From: an uncultured Clostridia bacterium
GTDB taxonomy: Bacteria > Bacillota > Clostridia > UBA1381 > UMGS1253
NCBI GenBank assembly: GCA_937892135.1
Contig: CALAUK010000203.1
Span: 1-5,616, forward strand
Length of the DNA stretch: 5,616 bases
Reading direction: 5' to 3'
The position numbers were made by a program, and so were the translations under genes. Below are positions 5,132 through 5,616 of the stretch, one piece after another. The stretch's first letter is position 1. The number at the start of each line of letters is the position of its first letter. Under the pieces are notes generated by a model that did no database searches, was not told the origin of the DNA, and worked only from the letters and a program-made list of their open reading frames with translations.

Positions 5132-5616
5132 ATGAGTGAAAATATAGCTGTACCCGAGAAGAAAAAAAGAATATTTTCAGGCATTCAGCCGTCGGGCTGT
5201 GTTACCTTGGGAAACTACCTCGGCGCAATTAAAAACTGGGTTGATTTGCAGGACGATTATGAGTGCTTGTATTCTGTTGTTGATATGCATTCTATAACTG
5301 TTCGTCAGGACCCATTAGAACTCCGCAAGCGTTGTATGGAGTTTTTAAGCGTGTTTTTAGCATGCGGACTTGACCCTGAAAAGAATATAATGTATTTTCA
5401 GTCTCACGTTCCACAGCACGCAGAACTTGCATGGATTTTAAACTGTTATACATATATGGGCGAGCTTAGCCGCATGACTCAGTTTAAGGATAAAAGCGCT
5501 AAGCATCAGGATAATATAAATGTAGGACTTTTTGCCTACCCTGACCTTATGGCAGCAGATATTTTACTTTATCAGACTGACCTTGTGCCCGTAGGTGTTG
5601 ACCAGAAGCAGCACTT
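5132..5616 (+). CDS. trpS: Tryptophanyl-tRNA synthetase, N-terminal part, truncated by window edge
   Basis: The enzyme charges tRNA-Trp with tryptophan using ATP. The window holds 161 codons plus two bases, about half of the usual 330-340 residues, and no stop codon occurs. The class Ic Rossmann catalytic domain is recognisable. IFSGIQPSGCVTLGNYLGA (14-32) includes TLGN, the usual bacterial TrpRS form of the HIGH motif. VVDMHSIT (49-56), GELSRMTQFKDK (110-121), YPDLMAADILLY (136-147) and VPVGVDQKQH (152-161) line the tryptophan and ATP pockets. The KMSKS loop lies beyond the edge. AGGAG at 5120-5124 overlaps the aminotransferase stop codon and is 7 nt before the ATG, so the two genes are very probably co-transcribed. 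No T-box precedes trpS or the operon. Confidence 0.97.
   Translation, partial: MSENIAVPEKKKRIFSGIQPSGCVTLGNYLGAIKNWVDLQDDYECLYSVVDMHSITVRQDPLELRKRCMEFLSVFLACGLDPEKNIMYFQSHVPQHAELAWILNCYTYMGELSRMTQFKDKSAKHQDNINVGLFAYPDLMAADILLYQTDLVPVGVDQKQH

Overview
The window is low-GC, AT-rich DNA with strong AGGAG-type ribosome binding sites, short intergenic hairpin terminators and a clostridial-type pyruvate phosphate dikinase. It most likely comes from a chromosome of a Clostridia-class anaerobe (Bacillota), possibly a gut Oscillospirales or relative. The class is inferred from gene style and cannot be fixed further from this sequence.

Layout. (1) Positions 1-306, minus strand: the first 102 codons of a SLOG/DUF1273 (YpsA-like) protein that runs off the left edge. 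(2) 307-423: a short divergent promoter region with a perfect 10-bp inverted repeat lying over the SLOG promoter. (3) 424-735, plus: a 103-aa XRE-family helix-turn-helix regulator, the natural candidate to bind that repeat. (4) 736-854: a convergent terminator region with two hairpins and, between them, a four-unit 7-bp tandem repeat. (5) 855-3482, minus: full-length ppdK. (6) 3483-3926: 444 bases without an ordinary gene. Reading leftward from the middle, it holds a promoter, a 26-codon ORF with a consensus Shine-Dalgarno, a terminator-like hairpin starting two bases after its stop, a small leader hairpin and the ppdK ribosome binding site. Its right part (about 3769-3859) is A-rich with nothing I can name, followed by the promoter of the next gene. 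(7) 3927-5120, plus: a fold-type I PLP aminotransferase. (8) 5132-5616, plus: the first 161 codons of trpS, translationally adjacent to the aminotransferase and cut by the right edge.

How the parts fit. The two large genes are core metabolism. PPDK links PEP and pyruvate using ATP/AMP/PPi. The aminotransferase and tryptophanyl-tRNA synthetase form an apparent amino-acid operon with no T-box leader visible. The parts that ordinary annotation would miss are the small ORF plus hairpin ahead of ppdK, which could be an independent small gene or a leader-peptide attenuator, and the XRE/SLOG divergent pair with its operator-like repeat. I see no mobile element, CRISPR array, tRNA or rRNA.
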